Shown here: positions 10,746-20,431 of the stretch, one piece after another
Layout: every line of letters begins with the position of its first letter
Numbering within the stretch: the first letter of the stretch is position 1
NCBI GenBank assembly: GCA_025642075.2
Contig: JAODUO010000890.1
Coordinates: 215,001 to 279,000, forward strand
Reading direction: 5' to 3'
DNA from: Ridgeia piscesae
Taxonomy: Eukaryota > Annelida > Polychaeta > Sabellida > Siboglinidae
Length of the DNA stretch: 64,000 nucleotides
Position numbers and translations under genes: made by a program
Notes under the pieces: generated by a model
Seen by the model: the letters and a program-made list of their open reading frames with translations, nothing else
The model's database searches: none
What the model was told of the DNA's origin: nothing

Positions 10746-11150
10746 ATATCATCAATAATTACTAGTAGCCGATATCGAAACAAGGTCGATACAACGTCTT
10801 TGTGCCCGCTGGGAAGCGACATAAACAAGCCAGCCGTGGCAGACGCATATTACGGAGGAGCACGCGACCGGAAGAGAGCATCTGTTTAGAAGACTGTGGG
10901 AATATATTATGTAAATAGATGATCCAGTCCATTTTTTCATCTGACTGACGACACAATAACTGCAGCAACTTTATATCAAGACAACCGAAATGTGCAAGTA
11001 GAATTAGACGCTTTCTCACTGATTCGGCACGTCGACGGAATTATGACGTAATTTAAAATACTCCTTTAAACGGGAAGACGTTATTACTGTAGCAAAAAGG
11101 CGTTACTCAATCAGTGAACCTCCCGACAACCGGAACCGATTGATATTGAA
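10746..11150. other. 5' flank of the EGF gene; no gene recognised
   Basis: It holds short open frames on both strands at 10752-11019 without domains. ATTTAAAATA at about 11050 and TCCTTTAAACGG just after it are the only TATA-like sites before the ATG at 11151. Confidence 0.35.
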
Positions 11151-11852
11151 ATGGGTCATGGTTGTATAATCGACTCCACCGTAATATTGCTTTTGTGCGC
11201 TCAACTTACAGAAATCACCGCGAAGAAGAACAGTACCGATCACAGAAATCAAACTAAGTGTGAAGATATCGTTGAGATGAAACAAAATACAACTTTTTAT
11301 GGTTCAAGACTAAAGGAATTCACCAAAGGTACGTTCACATCTGCACAGTGCAAGCAAAGGTGCTTAGAAACGATAACATGTATTCATGCTCGACATCGTG
11401 GAACTCAATGTTTATGGACCGATATAATAACGACGTTGGTTTCGCATCCGGGTACTACTGAAATTACATCCTACACTGTACGCTTTCGATGCCCAAAGTA
11501 TTTCAAATGCAATGATCGAATGTGCCGAAACGGCGCGACTTGTGCGCGGCTTGTTGCAGGACAGGATGTGGGAATAAAATGTATTTGTGCTATAGTCTCG
11601 TCTGGCTGGTTTTGTGAACAACTAACTTGCTATGACCAACTGTGTCAAAACGGAGGGACGTGTCTCAAAACAAGATGGGGAGTCAAATGCACGTGTACCC
11701 CTTATGCAACGGGTGTCCGGTGCGAATCCTCGACAAATAGGTTAGCTATAATAATCGGATCTACGTTCGCTAGCATTGCCGCCGTCGCCTGCATCATCAT
11801 TGCGATCATTGTGTTGAGAATGAAGGGCGTATCATCATGTACAGAACCGTAA
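11151..11852 (+). CDS. PAN/apple - EGF - EGF single-pass membrane protein
   Basis: The 233-codon frame reads as one complete, uninterrupted exon. Residues 1-25 form a signal peptide (core STVILLLCAQL). Residues 37-114 have the cysteine pattern of a PAN/apple domain: C37, C67, C71, C77, C87, C114, with the typical C-x3-C-x5-C motif. Two EGF-like domains follow with full six-cysteine sets: C120, C125, C131, C144, C146, C155 and C160, C165, C171, C180, C182, C191. The second has the classic C-Q-N-G-G-T-C core. A transmembrane helix spans about 198-222, then an 11-residue tail. Potential N-glycosylation sites lie at 27, 33 and 46. The likely role is cell-surface adhesion or recognition, judged from domain type only; no ortholog is recognised. 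The ATG has a purine at -3 and G at +4. Lack of introns suggests a retrogene or one of the intronless lineage-specific receptor families, which is inference. Confidence 0.85.
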   Translation: MGHGCIIDSTVILLLCAQLTEITAKKNSTDHRNQTKCEDIVEMKQNTTFYGSRLKEFTKGTFTSAQCKQRCLETITCIHARHRGTQCLWTDIITTLVSHPGTTEITSYTVRFRCPKYFKCNDRMCRNGATCARLVAGQDVGIKCICAIVSSGWFCEQLTCYDQLCQNGGTCLKTRWGVKCTCTPYATGVRCESSTNRLAIIIGSTFASIAAVACIIIAIIVLRMKGVSSCTEP

Positions 11853-11887
11853 GTGGACGACACTTGTGAACAGTCAAGATACTTCTA

Positions 11888-12283
11888 ACCATCCTCCAGC
11901 ACCAGGGGTCGCTGCGGCTGATTTCTTCAGTACCATCTTTCAGTACGCCTGCACACCCAGATGGCTTTTAAAAAACCTCTTTTAACGTCAGCCAATTAAA
12001 TCGCCCACGAAGAGTGCGACCGGACTTCGGAGATGTCATATAGTTTTGGGTGATTTCAGCGTGTTACTTGCAGTGTTTAGGATGCGAATGGGTCATTATA
12101 TTGGGTCGTGTACATCCGTCTTCAAATTTTCGCCGTTCCCTTGATGACGCAGGAGCGACTGGCGACTATAACTATTGCTATAATGTTGTTATAGTTCGAC
12201 TCCGCTCACTTTCACGAATTGCGGACTCGATCAGCCTCGGCTGCTGTACCGCAATGCAATGACCCCTGGTGTGCGAGGATGGT
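11888..12283. mobile_element. MITE-like element with 23-bp terminal inverted repeats
   Basis: ACCATCCTC, three variable bases, then CACCAGGGGTC at 11888-11910 is inverted at 12261-12283, with 20 of 23 positions matching. The enclosed 350 bp has no coding content I recognise (the 70-codon frame at 12050-12262 is unsupported). No clear target-site duplication was seen, so the superfamily is open. It starts 36 bp after the stop of the EGF gene, and an ATTAAA at about 11993 inside it could serve as that gene's polyadenylation signal. Confidence 0.55.
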
Positions 12284-12420
12284 CGTGACACGCTGTAGCA
12301 TTTATATTTTTCCGGGCGTTATCAACTATCCAGGTAACGTTTCTTCCCATGCGCGAGTCAATCGTTAGTAGTTACCATACCGGACGTTAGCGCTTCCCGC
12401 TGAATCTCATATTAAATACA

Positions 12421-12429
12421 TATTTAGTT

Positions 12430-12485
<56 letters not shown>

Positions 12486-12540
12486 ACTAAATAAATATAT
12501 ATACTACCTCGCGCTGGCAAATCTTTAACGAGCCTAAAAT

Positions 12541-12623
<83 letters not shown>

Positions 12624-12668
12624 CCACATCGAACAAAAGGACGTATATATATAGTATATGTATTCTCG

Positions 12669-12743
<75 letters not shown>
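12421..12743. repeat. Three (TA)n tracts; first has inverted flanks
   Basis: TA runs at about 12432-12482, 12543-12620 and 12671-12743. The first is bracketed by TATTTAGTTT (12421-12430) and its exact reverse complement AAACTAAATA (12484-12493). The third has only a short TCGTA/TACGA pair near its ends. Confidence 0.95.
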
Positions 12744-12747
<4 letters not shown>

Positions 12748-12749
<2 letters not shown>

Positions 12750-12924
12750 CGAAACCGACCATTTAACGCGAGAATGGATTCGGCGTTGCGGACGGTCAAG
12801 AGTATTGTTTAACGTTGTCCTTGAGAAGAAAATGACATCCATCAGCAACCAGCATTTTGTTGGTGAAAAGTGACCAACTACCGATCATCCAGATCCCATT
12901 CCAGCTACAGCTTGCCCCGAAGAA
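12748..12924 (+). pseudogene. THAP zinc-finger exon of a DNA transposon, broken
   Basis: The translation contains a conserved Trp-Ile-Arg stretch (REWIRRCGR), then [11 protein letters not shown], an in-frame TGA, and [17 protein letters not shown]. The order Trp, Cys/Asn-x-x-His-Phe, Pro-Thr, His-Pro-Asp-Pro-Ile-Pro is the C-terminal half of a THAP domain as found fused to DDE transposases. The N-terminal zinc cysteines are missing: the TA tract at 12671-12743 lies where they should be. A good donor GTAAGT follows at 12925, so the source gene probably had an intron here. It is the N-terminal DNA-binding part of the transposase whose catalytic half is at 13820-14640. Confidence 0.55.
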
Positions 12925-12930
12925 GTAAGT

Positions 12931-13819
12931 ACAAGTAACAGGTGAGAGTTACTGATACAGTAACGCCAAACCCGAGCCGACTGCGTGTTATTTTGTATGG
13001 TGAACTTAATATTCTCTTAATCGTTGGCTTTGGGTTAAAAAGCGTTACTTCTTTTGACTAACTTAGACAGTCACACTGGTGGAAATCTTCTGATCAATAT
13101 CTGACTTAAAAGAAACAATAATACAACAGTTTAGAAGGCCTCCTTTGCCTCTGGATAAGTAAGTAAATGACTAGGCTACATGCACACAGCTTCGTATCAC
13201 AGAACTTTATCTCCGTCTTACAATATTATTTTGCAAGAGGGAGAATGATTTAGCGATCCCCTGTGTAAACAAAGAGGAAAATACTTGACGATAAACTGGA
13301 CGAGCTGGAAGCTTAGATTATACAAGAGTCCTCAAAGGTACAACATTAAACAGTTCATACCAATTACTATGGTAACAGTTTCATGTTCATTGCTTTATTA
13401 GCAACTATTATAATACACTGCATACCGAATCTACCATTACTACAAATATATTACTACAATAACGACATGTTAGTATTACATATTGTAGGTATATAGATAT
13501 ATGAAGTGTCTGAACCACTTGAAAATTTGAAATTCACTGAACCACTTAGAAATACAATTATTTTATGAACAGTATTATTAGGAAATAAATTAATATATAT
13601 AAAGCCCGCAAATGTTTCGCATTACAGGCCACAGCATTGATACACAGACTAAGCCAGTTGTCTTCGCTCGTCAAGTTGACAAGGCAGATGCTGACAACAG
13701 ACAACGTATGACAAGTGTGGGCTGCAAACCAAGGTAGAAACCATGACAATCCGTAATGAACTGAACGCTGCACATAACCTACAGTAGGGAGCAAAGAAAA
13801 CAAATCACCTCTAGATTTC
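12931..13819 (+). pseudogene. Intron and linker remnant of the THAP transposon
   Basis: The stretch between the THAP exon and the catalytic part. Around 13275-13315 one frame reads KILDDKLDELEA followed by a stop, which would suit the coiled coil that often follows THAP. The rest has no clear coding signal; the minus frame at 13558-13830 is an unsupported overlap. Confidence 0.3.
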
Positions 13820-14640
13820 GATGCCATCAAAGACGATGCTAAAATTTAAATTACATTGTTCACAAGTCTAAGATACCTCCACTTTTTGACATTGTTGGAA
13901 TGTTGAAGATCAATAGTGAATAATTTGAAATACTGGAACATGCCAAAAGAGCAAACCAGGAAGACGAAGCCCCGAACCAGACCAGTCGATCAACTGTTCA
14001 TCGCTGCGTAGAGGATACTGTTTTTACGCTATTGCTTTTCTGTTTAGATTATCAGAATCTTGGACTTGATCAATCGTCACAACCTGGCAAGAGTTGCTTT
14101 ACTCTCATTTCAGTGAGAGTATGATTGTTTTCAGCAAGGTCTGTTTTTTAAAATTTCATGCCAAAACCTTTCGAACGATTCCGAAATGATATATGCACAG
14201 ATGCCAGCACAGGATTTTTGGTTGAAGTGTCCAGAAATATCGAGTTACAAACACCATCACACATAATTGCTGTGGCCCCCAAGGGAGCTGCTGCTTTGTA
14301 TCCGAATTATTTGAAGTTGCAATCAGTGGTCGCAAAATGTTTTAGTCACAATATGGAATCTTAGACCACTTACAACCTTGGGACGTACTTCTAGTAGATC
14401 GTGGTTGCACCTTTGAAGCTCTGCTGATGCCTTGACAGGTTCTCTTAAATATACCACCTTTTCAGACAGGTAAACTGGACGAATCAACACCACGGGGGAA
14501 TTGGTCACTCGAAAAATGGCAAAAGCAAGGATTCACATGGAAAGGTACAATGAAACAATTAAGAAGTTACGATTAATATTTGGTAATACGTTTCTGAGTG
14601 TGACAACTCTAGACACTCAAGGAGTGTTAGATACTTGTTG
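13820..14640 (+). pseudogene. HTH_Tnp_4 / DDE_Tnp_4 transposase, decayed
   Basis: Several stops and frameshifts, but the family order is clear. At 13829-13930 the reading follows the segment before the helix-turn-helix (DDAKI, then TSLRYLHFLTLLEC, then NNLKYWN). At about 13950-14005 there is a GRPR-L-x-P-x-D-E-F-like segment (KPRTRPVDQLFIAA), then RILFLRYCFSV. At 14190 follows the first catalytic block CTDA, and then SSYKHHHT in another frame and IAVAPKGAAALYPNYL. At about 14389 DRGCTFEALLMP carries the second catalytic Asp, then LLNIPPF, and finally AKARIHMERYNETIKKLRLI near 14520-14580, which matches the RIHVER-x-I-x-R-I-K end of the domain. THAP plus this catalytic type points to the ISL2EU-like branch rather than classical Harbinger. 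That placement is from memory of the families and needs a search. Confidence 0.65.
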
Positions 14641-14921
14641 CCTGAGGAATTGTCAAAACCAACTGGCAACATAGTCTTCCATGTTGAAGACAGAAATATG
14701 AAGTGCTAAATTTTGTTCTGCTGTATAACACTGAGATTGAATGTTATATGTACAATATCATGTATAGCTAACACAGGTAATATATTTATCATTACTATTG
14801 ATATTACTAGATTACAAGTGGTTTTAACGTTCTCGGTATTCTCATTTCAAACATTTCTGGTTCAACAACATGTATCCATAGTTTAAGGTTTGCCTGCATA
14901 ACAGTATTGCTGAATGTTTCA

Positions 14922-15085
14922 TCAGAACTGATTCTCCGTACAGACGGTTGCCCCTTTGTCTTCTGGCTTAGCAGCATGACCTCTATGCTGGAACAGCTCT
15001 TTCAATTTCCTCTCATACCACTTTCCATGGTTAACGTTGATGTCTATGTCATCTTGCCACACAAATGCAATGCAATCTTTGCATC
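14922..15085 (-). pseudogene. Candidate exon, possibly transposon-encoded
   Basis: On the minus strand an acceptor-like CAATATTTTTCAG leads into a 54-codon frame that ends at 14922. It reads like real protein: CKDCIAFVWQDDIDINVNH, then GKWYERKLKELFQHRGH and a polar end. The order C-x-F-V-W, D-I-x-I, K-W-x-E, K-L-K-x-L-F, P-E is loosely like the C-terminal part of YqaJ-type exonuclease proteins. Those are encoded as a second gene in some THAP/ISL2EU elements, and this stretch lies just beyond the transposase relic in opposite orientation. The upstream part of such a domain is not recognisable, so this is a suggestion only; an unrelated host exon is equally possible. Confidence 0.25.
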
Positions 15086-15694
15086 TGAAAAATATTGACC
15101 CATAAAAGATGATGTTTTCAATAACCAGTGAATGTATCGTAATGCTTATTAACATGTTTCATGTTTGGTATTTTTGTTATAATTGTATATGGTAATAATA
15201 AAGTGTATTTATCTTTTCTGGGTGTATGTGTGTTACTAGTGTTACTATTGTATTGCTTAATAAAATGTGATATACACCATTTTAGTATTATTGCTTGAAA
15301 ATGTTGGCTATTGTTGATAGAAGCATTTGATAGAGTTTCCACTGAGTGAATATTTATTTTACCACAACTTTAAAAGTGCATACTCTTTTAATGGCACATA
15401 AAATCGGTTAATCAACATTGCAATAGCAACTAATTTATATCCAACTCAGTGTACTGTGTCAATGCTGGCCAGGCTAAGGGGCTAAGTCGTTAGGATGATA
15501 ATGTTGTACATCTTAAAGAGGCCAAACACTAAGAGCTACAATAACTTTGCCTTTTACTTATTTTTGTATTAGAACACATGCAAATGTAATATATTATTAT
15601 CTTCATGACACGACGGAGGGTTCACGTGGCCATGTCACTCATGACTCAGAACATAACGGTTCAGCAGATTCGCTCTTGTACCAGTTTTCCTCAA

Positions 15695-16640
15695 TCATTA
15701 TTTAACAGGATTTAACATGATTACCACCCAGAGAATCAACTCTAGATGGCAGGTGGACAAGGAAGCCCTTTGGATTATCGAGAGTCCAACCTATCTATCT
15801 AAATGTACCTCGCCCTTCTTAGGTATATGTCAATTTTATTTTTAAACATATTAACACTACTAGTACCTACAATCAGCTGATAATGTGTTCCATTCATTTA
15901 CTTTTCTTTGTAAAATGAGAATTTTCTCATATCTATTCTACACTGCTTCTTTGCTAATGTAATTCCATGTCATCTAGTCATTTCTCTTCCTTAAGCGAGA
16001 AAAAAATATTTATGTCAATATTTTCATACCCATTCAATATTTTAAACACTTCTGACTGATCTCCTCTCAGTCTCCTGGTTTCTTGTGTTGTTAATCCAAA
16101 TTCTTTTAGACGCATTTCATAACTAGTATTCCTGAATTTTGGTATCATTTTGGTTGCTCTCCTTTGTACTCTTTCTAGTAAACCAATATCCTTCTTGGGA
16201 TATGGTCTCCATGCCTGTATGCAATATTTTAAATGAGGCCTAACTATTGTTTTGTACAGCGTTATTATTAGTTCTTTTCCTTATACACTAAATTTCGCCT
16301 AACTAATTCAAACATTTTGTTTCCCTTCGCTGCTGCAATTCCGCACTGCTCTGATACCTTCATATCAGCATTAATAGTTAACCCTAAGTCCTTTTCATTT
16401 ACGGTAGTATTTAGTACAGTATCACCCATTGTATATTGTGCGTTTTCATTCCCATGTCCTGTGTGGTGGCACTTACACTTCCCCAAATTAAACAGCATTT
16501 GCCACTTCTCAGACCATTCGGTCAACTTATTCAGATCATCTTGTAATTGCTGTTTATCTGCATCAGATTTAATTTTTCTAAACAATTTTGTATCGTCCGC
16601 AAACTTCGACACCTTGATTGTTACATCATCACCAAATCAT

Positions 16641-16721
<81 letters not shown>

Positions 16722-16929
16722 TAAATATGATTCCAATACTGATCCCTGTGGTTCTCCACTCAAAACCGATTTCCAGTTTGAAACCTCCCCATCAACCACT
16801 ACTCTTTGTCTTCTATCAAAAAGTCATTTTTCTATCCAGTTAATCATACCATGGGCCTTTAGTTTAAGAAGTAATCTTTCATGTGGCACTTTGTGAAAGG
16901 CTTTTTTTAATCTAAGTATATTATATCTA
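15695..16929 (-). mobile_element. 5'-truncated non-LTR LINE, reverse-transcriptase pseudogene
   Basis: Read on minus from 16929: VDIIYLD with the first catalytic Asp, KAFHKVPHERLLLKLKAHGM, then INWIEKWLFDRRQRVVVDGE and SGEPQGSVL. An inserted (TA)n follows, and then FADDTKLFRKI with the second catalytic Asp pair, NLGKCKCHHTGHGN, EKDLGLTINADMKVSEQCG, and the C-terminal region that is frameshifted after VYKEK (one base lost) and broken by stops. A one-base deletion also lies between YINDL and GDDV. The element ends in GTTAAATCCTGTTAAAT, the same tail type as the 26.6-kb copy. This is the common CR1/Jockey-like family of aquatic invertebrates. It is dead, and the 5' end is lost upstream of the catalytic core. 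Confidence 0.85.
16643..16717. repeat. (TA)n expanded inside LINE motif codons
   Basis: About 37 TA units. On the minus strand the tract is preceded by codons for SGEPQGSVLESYLYLYIY and followed by codons reading Ile-Asn-Asp-Leu, so it occupies exactly the place of the conserved LFLIYIND segment. Confidence 0.95.
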
Positions 16930-17797
16930 CTGGTGAACAAAACGTTTTGTGTAAACTGATGATCTAAGGATCCTAGATAAATTAAGTATGTCTGCTGTTG
17001 AGTAGAAAGAATACGCTATGAGTTAACATTGATAATGGCAAAGTGACCGCACTGACCCCGATTCACACCTATTTTGCTAAGATACGATAAGTGTTGTTTG
17101 ACATACACTCATTTCACGGCGAACCGAGTGTCGTTAAATGATGGGGAGTATGTGTATCTTAAGCTAACACTTCTGTGTTTATGTTTCAACACAAGTACAT
17201 GAATCCATATATGTAATAAGTTTGGTGTGCTCCTCCATAACGGTCTAAAGCAGGTAAACTTGTCTCCCGAAATTCACCTCATCAGCATCTAATGGGTTGC
17301 AACATTCAGACATTCTACTTGGATTGATCAATGATGTATACACTGAATATGTTTGTGCATCTGTTTTCGATATTACATATACAATAAAGACCAGGGTCAA
17401 TTTGCAACCTGTTCTTGAATTTCATGTCTACAAACGAAAGGATGTATCCCATTAATAACCACCGTTCTCTTGTAGCGTGGTAGAAGAAGAAGAAGAACCG
17501 TCATGGATGGATTCAGTCGTGTCGTTTATTGCGTCACCGTTTGACTTTTGAATAGCAAAGAGAATTGATATACAAAGAAGAAACAGAAGACACGGAAGTA
17601 GGATAACAAGTTCAATTGACTCAGGTTGTCTTGGTGTTGTGTCGACGATGATTACGAAGGAGAGAAGAAATAAAACGCTCTGTCTGACGGGTCATTTATG
17701 CACTAATCCGCATGTATTGACTACCTCCTGTATTTCTATTGCTTTCTGTATAGTTTACATATCTAATATACTATAATGTTTTATATCGGTTTATTGT
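16930..17797. other. No recognised gene
   Basis: Unique-looking sequence with moderate CG content. A short AGAAGAAGAAGAAG run lies at about 17488. No frame over 60 codons was seen on either strand. Confidence 0.45.
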
Positions 17798-17931
17798 GTT
17801 AGAACATTGACTATGTTACAACATTGACTGTGTTGCAACACTGACTGTGTTGCAACATTGACGGTGTTACAACATTGACTGTGTTACAACATTGACTGTG
17901 TTGCAACACTTACTGTGTTACAACAATGACG
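17798..17931. repeat. Minisatellite, 17-bp unit x8
   Basis: Units GTTACAACATTGACTGT and GTTGCAACACTGACTGT alternate with single-base changes. Confidence 0.95.
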
Positions 17932-17991
17932 ATACATGATCACTGTTTGTTTGTATAACAGTACACCCTTGCAACATGATTTTGTTTAAAG

Positions 17992-18075
17992 GAAGTAAAA
18001 GACCTTTTGCTTGAATTCATATTATATTGCATCCTTCTATATATTTCCATGTCCACATAGCCAACAAGTCACACA
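17992..18075. repeat. Interspersed repeat, partner at 46238-46325
   Basis: AGGAAGTAA, TGCTTGA, TTCATA and CATCCT, then CTATATATTTCCATGT and GCCAACAA recur in the same order and orientation at 46.25 kb. No terminal structure was recognised. Confidence 0.7.
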
Positions 18076-19529
18076 AACATTTATGAATTATAAATGCCAC
18101 ATGTTATGCTAAGTAATTCGCTTTTATGAAAATGTATATTTTTGCCAAGAAATGACTTCACTGTTGTCTGAACGAATCACGCATAACATAGCTTTCTATT
18201 GAATCATCCATCCAGAGCACGTTTACAAAGTTCGCTTGTATGCTGAAACGAGCGTCGTAATGAGTTATTTTGTGATATTCCGATGCAATGCAAACAACTA
18301 GTCATCATCGGGGAACAAACAAGTACCTTACGGATCCACACGAATCCAATGTTGTTATACAAATTAAGCTAAACAAGTGCTATGGTTTTGGCACTTTCGC
18401 GGAACTTCGCAGATTCTCCCTTTTTCAGAGTAATTGTGTCGAATAGAACCCACTGTACATAAACTCCACAGGTAAGCCAACACAGCAAACACATACTTAA
18501 TTCAGTTTCAGAAGGAAATGTTGTATAATGCATATTATTACAATAATATTTATTATACCAAAGACAGGTTTACCATTTAAAATAATAACTAAAATCAGAG
18601 AGAATAATTCGTACGATCCCAGTAGTTCAATTACTAGATGGTAACTGCGGGGTCTTTCATGTTGCTGGGTCGATCCTCATATGGGGCAAATATTTTGCAC
18701 ACGGGTAAGTAATATAAAACAAATAAATATGTATTTCTTAAATATTATCAAATATTATCAATGTTAAGGGAGTGCGCCTCCTGTTTTCATTTTTTGTATT
18801 GTGCAGTTGTGCGATACAGTACATATTACATCTGGTATTAGGTACTGAAAACCAAAATATGTTTCAATGAAACAGAACCTACTTTAGAATTTAAGCGGTC
18901 AATGTTGAACAGATTCAAAAGACCTTATTGTCCGTTTAAAACATCACATTAAAAACTTAATTTTTTCTTCAGTTATAGTAATAAGATTGGTGATCTATAT
19001 ACGGTTGACAAGACATATTAAAATGATAATACTAATCAGCACTAAAATGGGTAAAGTAAATAAATTAAGTATATAAATAAGTAATTTAATTAATAAGTAA
19101 GCAGGTAATAGTTCTTAAAAGGTTCTTTGATAAGACACAACATGATAACATTTATAATATTTACTAAAATAAGATTAAATAAATAAATAGAATAAGTGTA
19201 TGGAATAACAAGTATACAGTACATTAAAATGTAGCATTCAAAATAAAAATGACAGATGGTACATTATTTATTCACATCGCCGCGTTGTCACTCAAATTTC
19301 TGAATAGCGAGCTCGGATAATTCCCAAGATGGTCTTTACCCAATGGGGCGGAGCTACACATGTTAACACTACGCAGTCAATGTGGTTTTTGCCGTTCACG
19401 CTGACGATTCTTCTGAGGTAAAACAACTGATTCGTCATGAAGCATAACAGTTCACCAACTAAAACTGGTTCGTATGTCGTTACGATACAACAAATTTAAT
19501 TTATATAGTGCACCATTATTGGACAATAA
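18076..19529. other. No recognised gene
   Basis: AT-rich spacer. GGGTCGATCC at about 18666 superficially resembles a tRNA B box but lacks the rest of a tRNA or SINE head. Confidence 0.45.
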
Positions 19530-19533
19530 CAAT

Positions 19534-19655
19534 GACGTCGATGCCAAGCACATCGATGGCAAGTATGTCAATGTTAAGAATGTCGATGTCAAAACATCGA
19601 TGTCAAGAACGTCAATGTCAAGCATGTTGATGTCAAGAATGTCAATGTTACTATA
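19534..19655. repeat. 9/18-bp minisatellite in copy A
   Basis: Units of the GATGTCAAGAAC / AATGTCAAGAAT type. In one frame they read as Val-Lys-Asn-Val/Ile-Asp repeats, which I consider a by-product. Confidence 0.85.
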
Positions 19656-19694
19656 ATTTACTCAGTCGCTGTTTAAAAGTTTATGGGTATCAAA

Positions 19695-19771
19695 TTATCT
19701 ATCTATCTATCTATCTATCATCTATCTATCTATCATCTATCTATCATATATATATCTATCTATCTATCTAT

Positions 19772-19837
<66 letters not shown>

Positions 19838-19841
19838 TATA
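19695..19841. repeat. (ATCT)n followed by (TA)n
   Basis: Tetranucleotide blocks with a few ATC breaks, then about 60 bp of TA. Confidence 0.95.
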
Positions 19842-19853
19842 TTTAGTATCATC

Positions 19854-19937
19854 GATATATGTGTATAAATACTAAAATGCGCTATTTCCAGATAACAGAA
19901 TGTTGCATGCTATCATTTTTATTGTTTGTCTTTGCAG

Positions 19938-20019
<82 letters not shown>

Positions 20020-20098
20020 CTGCTGATTGGTGAAAATGATCGCATGCAACATTCTGTTATCTGGAAATAGCGCATTTTAGTATTTATACACATATATC
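19854..20098. repeat. Perfect 57-bp inverted repeat around a TA tract
   Basis: The arm at 19854-19910, from GATATATGTG to TTGCATGC, is repeated as an exact reverse complement at 20042-20098. Between the arms lie two dissimilar spacers (24 and 19 bp). A second inverted pair, CAGTTGAATATA / TATATTCAACTG, then encloses about 75 bp of TA (19941-20016). Only the right arm has a counterpart in duplicate copy B (24770-24840), so the left arm is probably the newer one. Confidence 0.95.
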
Positions 20099-20333
20099 GG
20101 ATGCATACTGAAATACACATCTAGACTAAGCGAAGGAAACTTGCACGCCGCAGGAATGTCGTTTGACATAATACACTGACACAGGATGAACAAGAAATTA
20201 TAATTTTATTATGATATCGATAGCACATAAAATTTACATGGTGTTTAATTACCTCGAGGGACTCACCCCATATAAACACTGGTACAACAGCAGAATAATA
20301 CCCCTTACATTTTCAGAGTTGTTTTGTTGTCAT

Positions 20334-20431
20334 AACACACACGCACACACGCACACACGCACGCACGCACGCACGCACGCACCCACGCACGCACACACCC
20401 ACGCACGCACACACGCACACACACACACGCA
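20334..20431. repeat. AC/ACGC microsatellite
   Basis: ACACGC and ACGC units inside the segment specific to copy A. Confidence 0.9.

Noticed and set aside
10752..11019. Overlapping minus frames before the EGF gene
   Set aside because: Two frames open over the same bases, no domains, no splice sites; probably chance in CG-moderate DNA.
18640..18690. B-box-like GGGTCGATCC as a tRNA or SINE
   Set aside because: No A box at the proper distance, no stem pairing and no body shared with the SINE copies.
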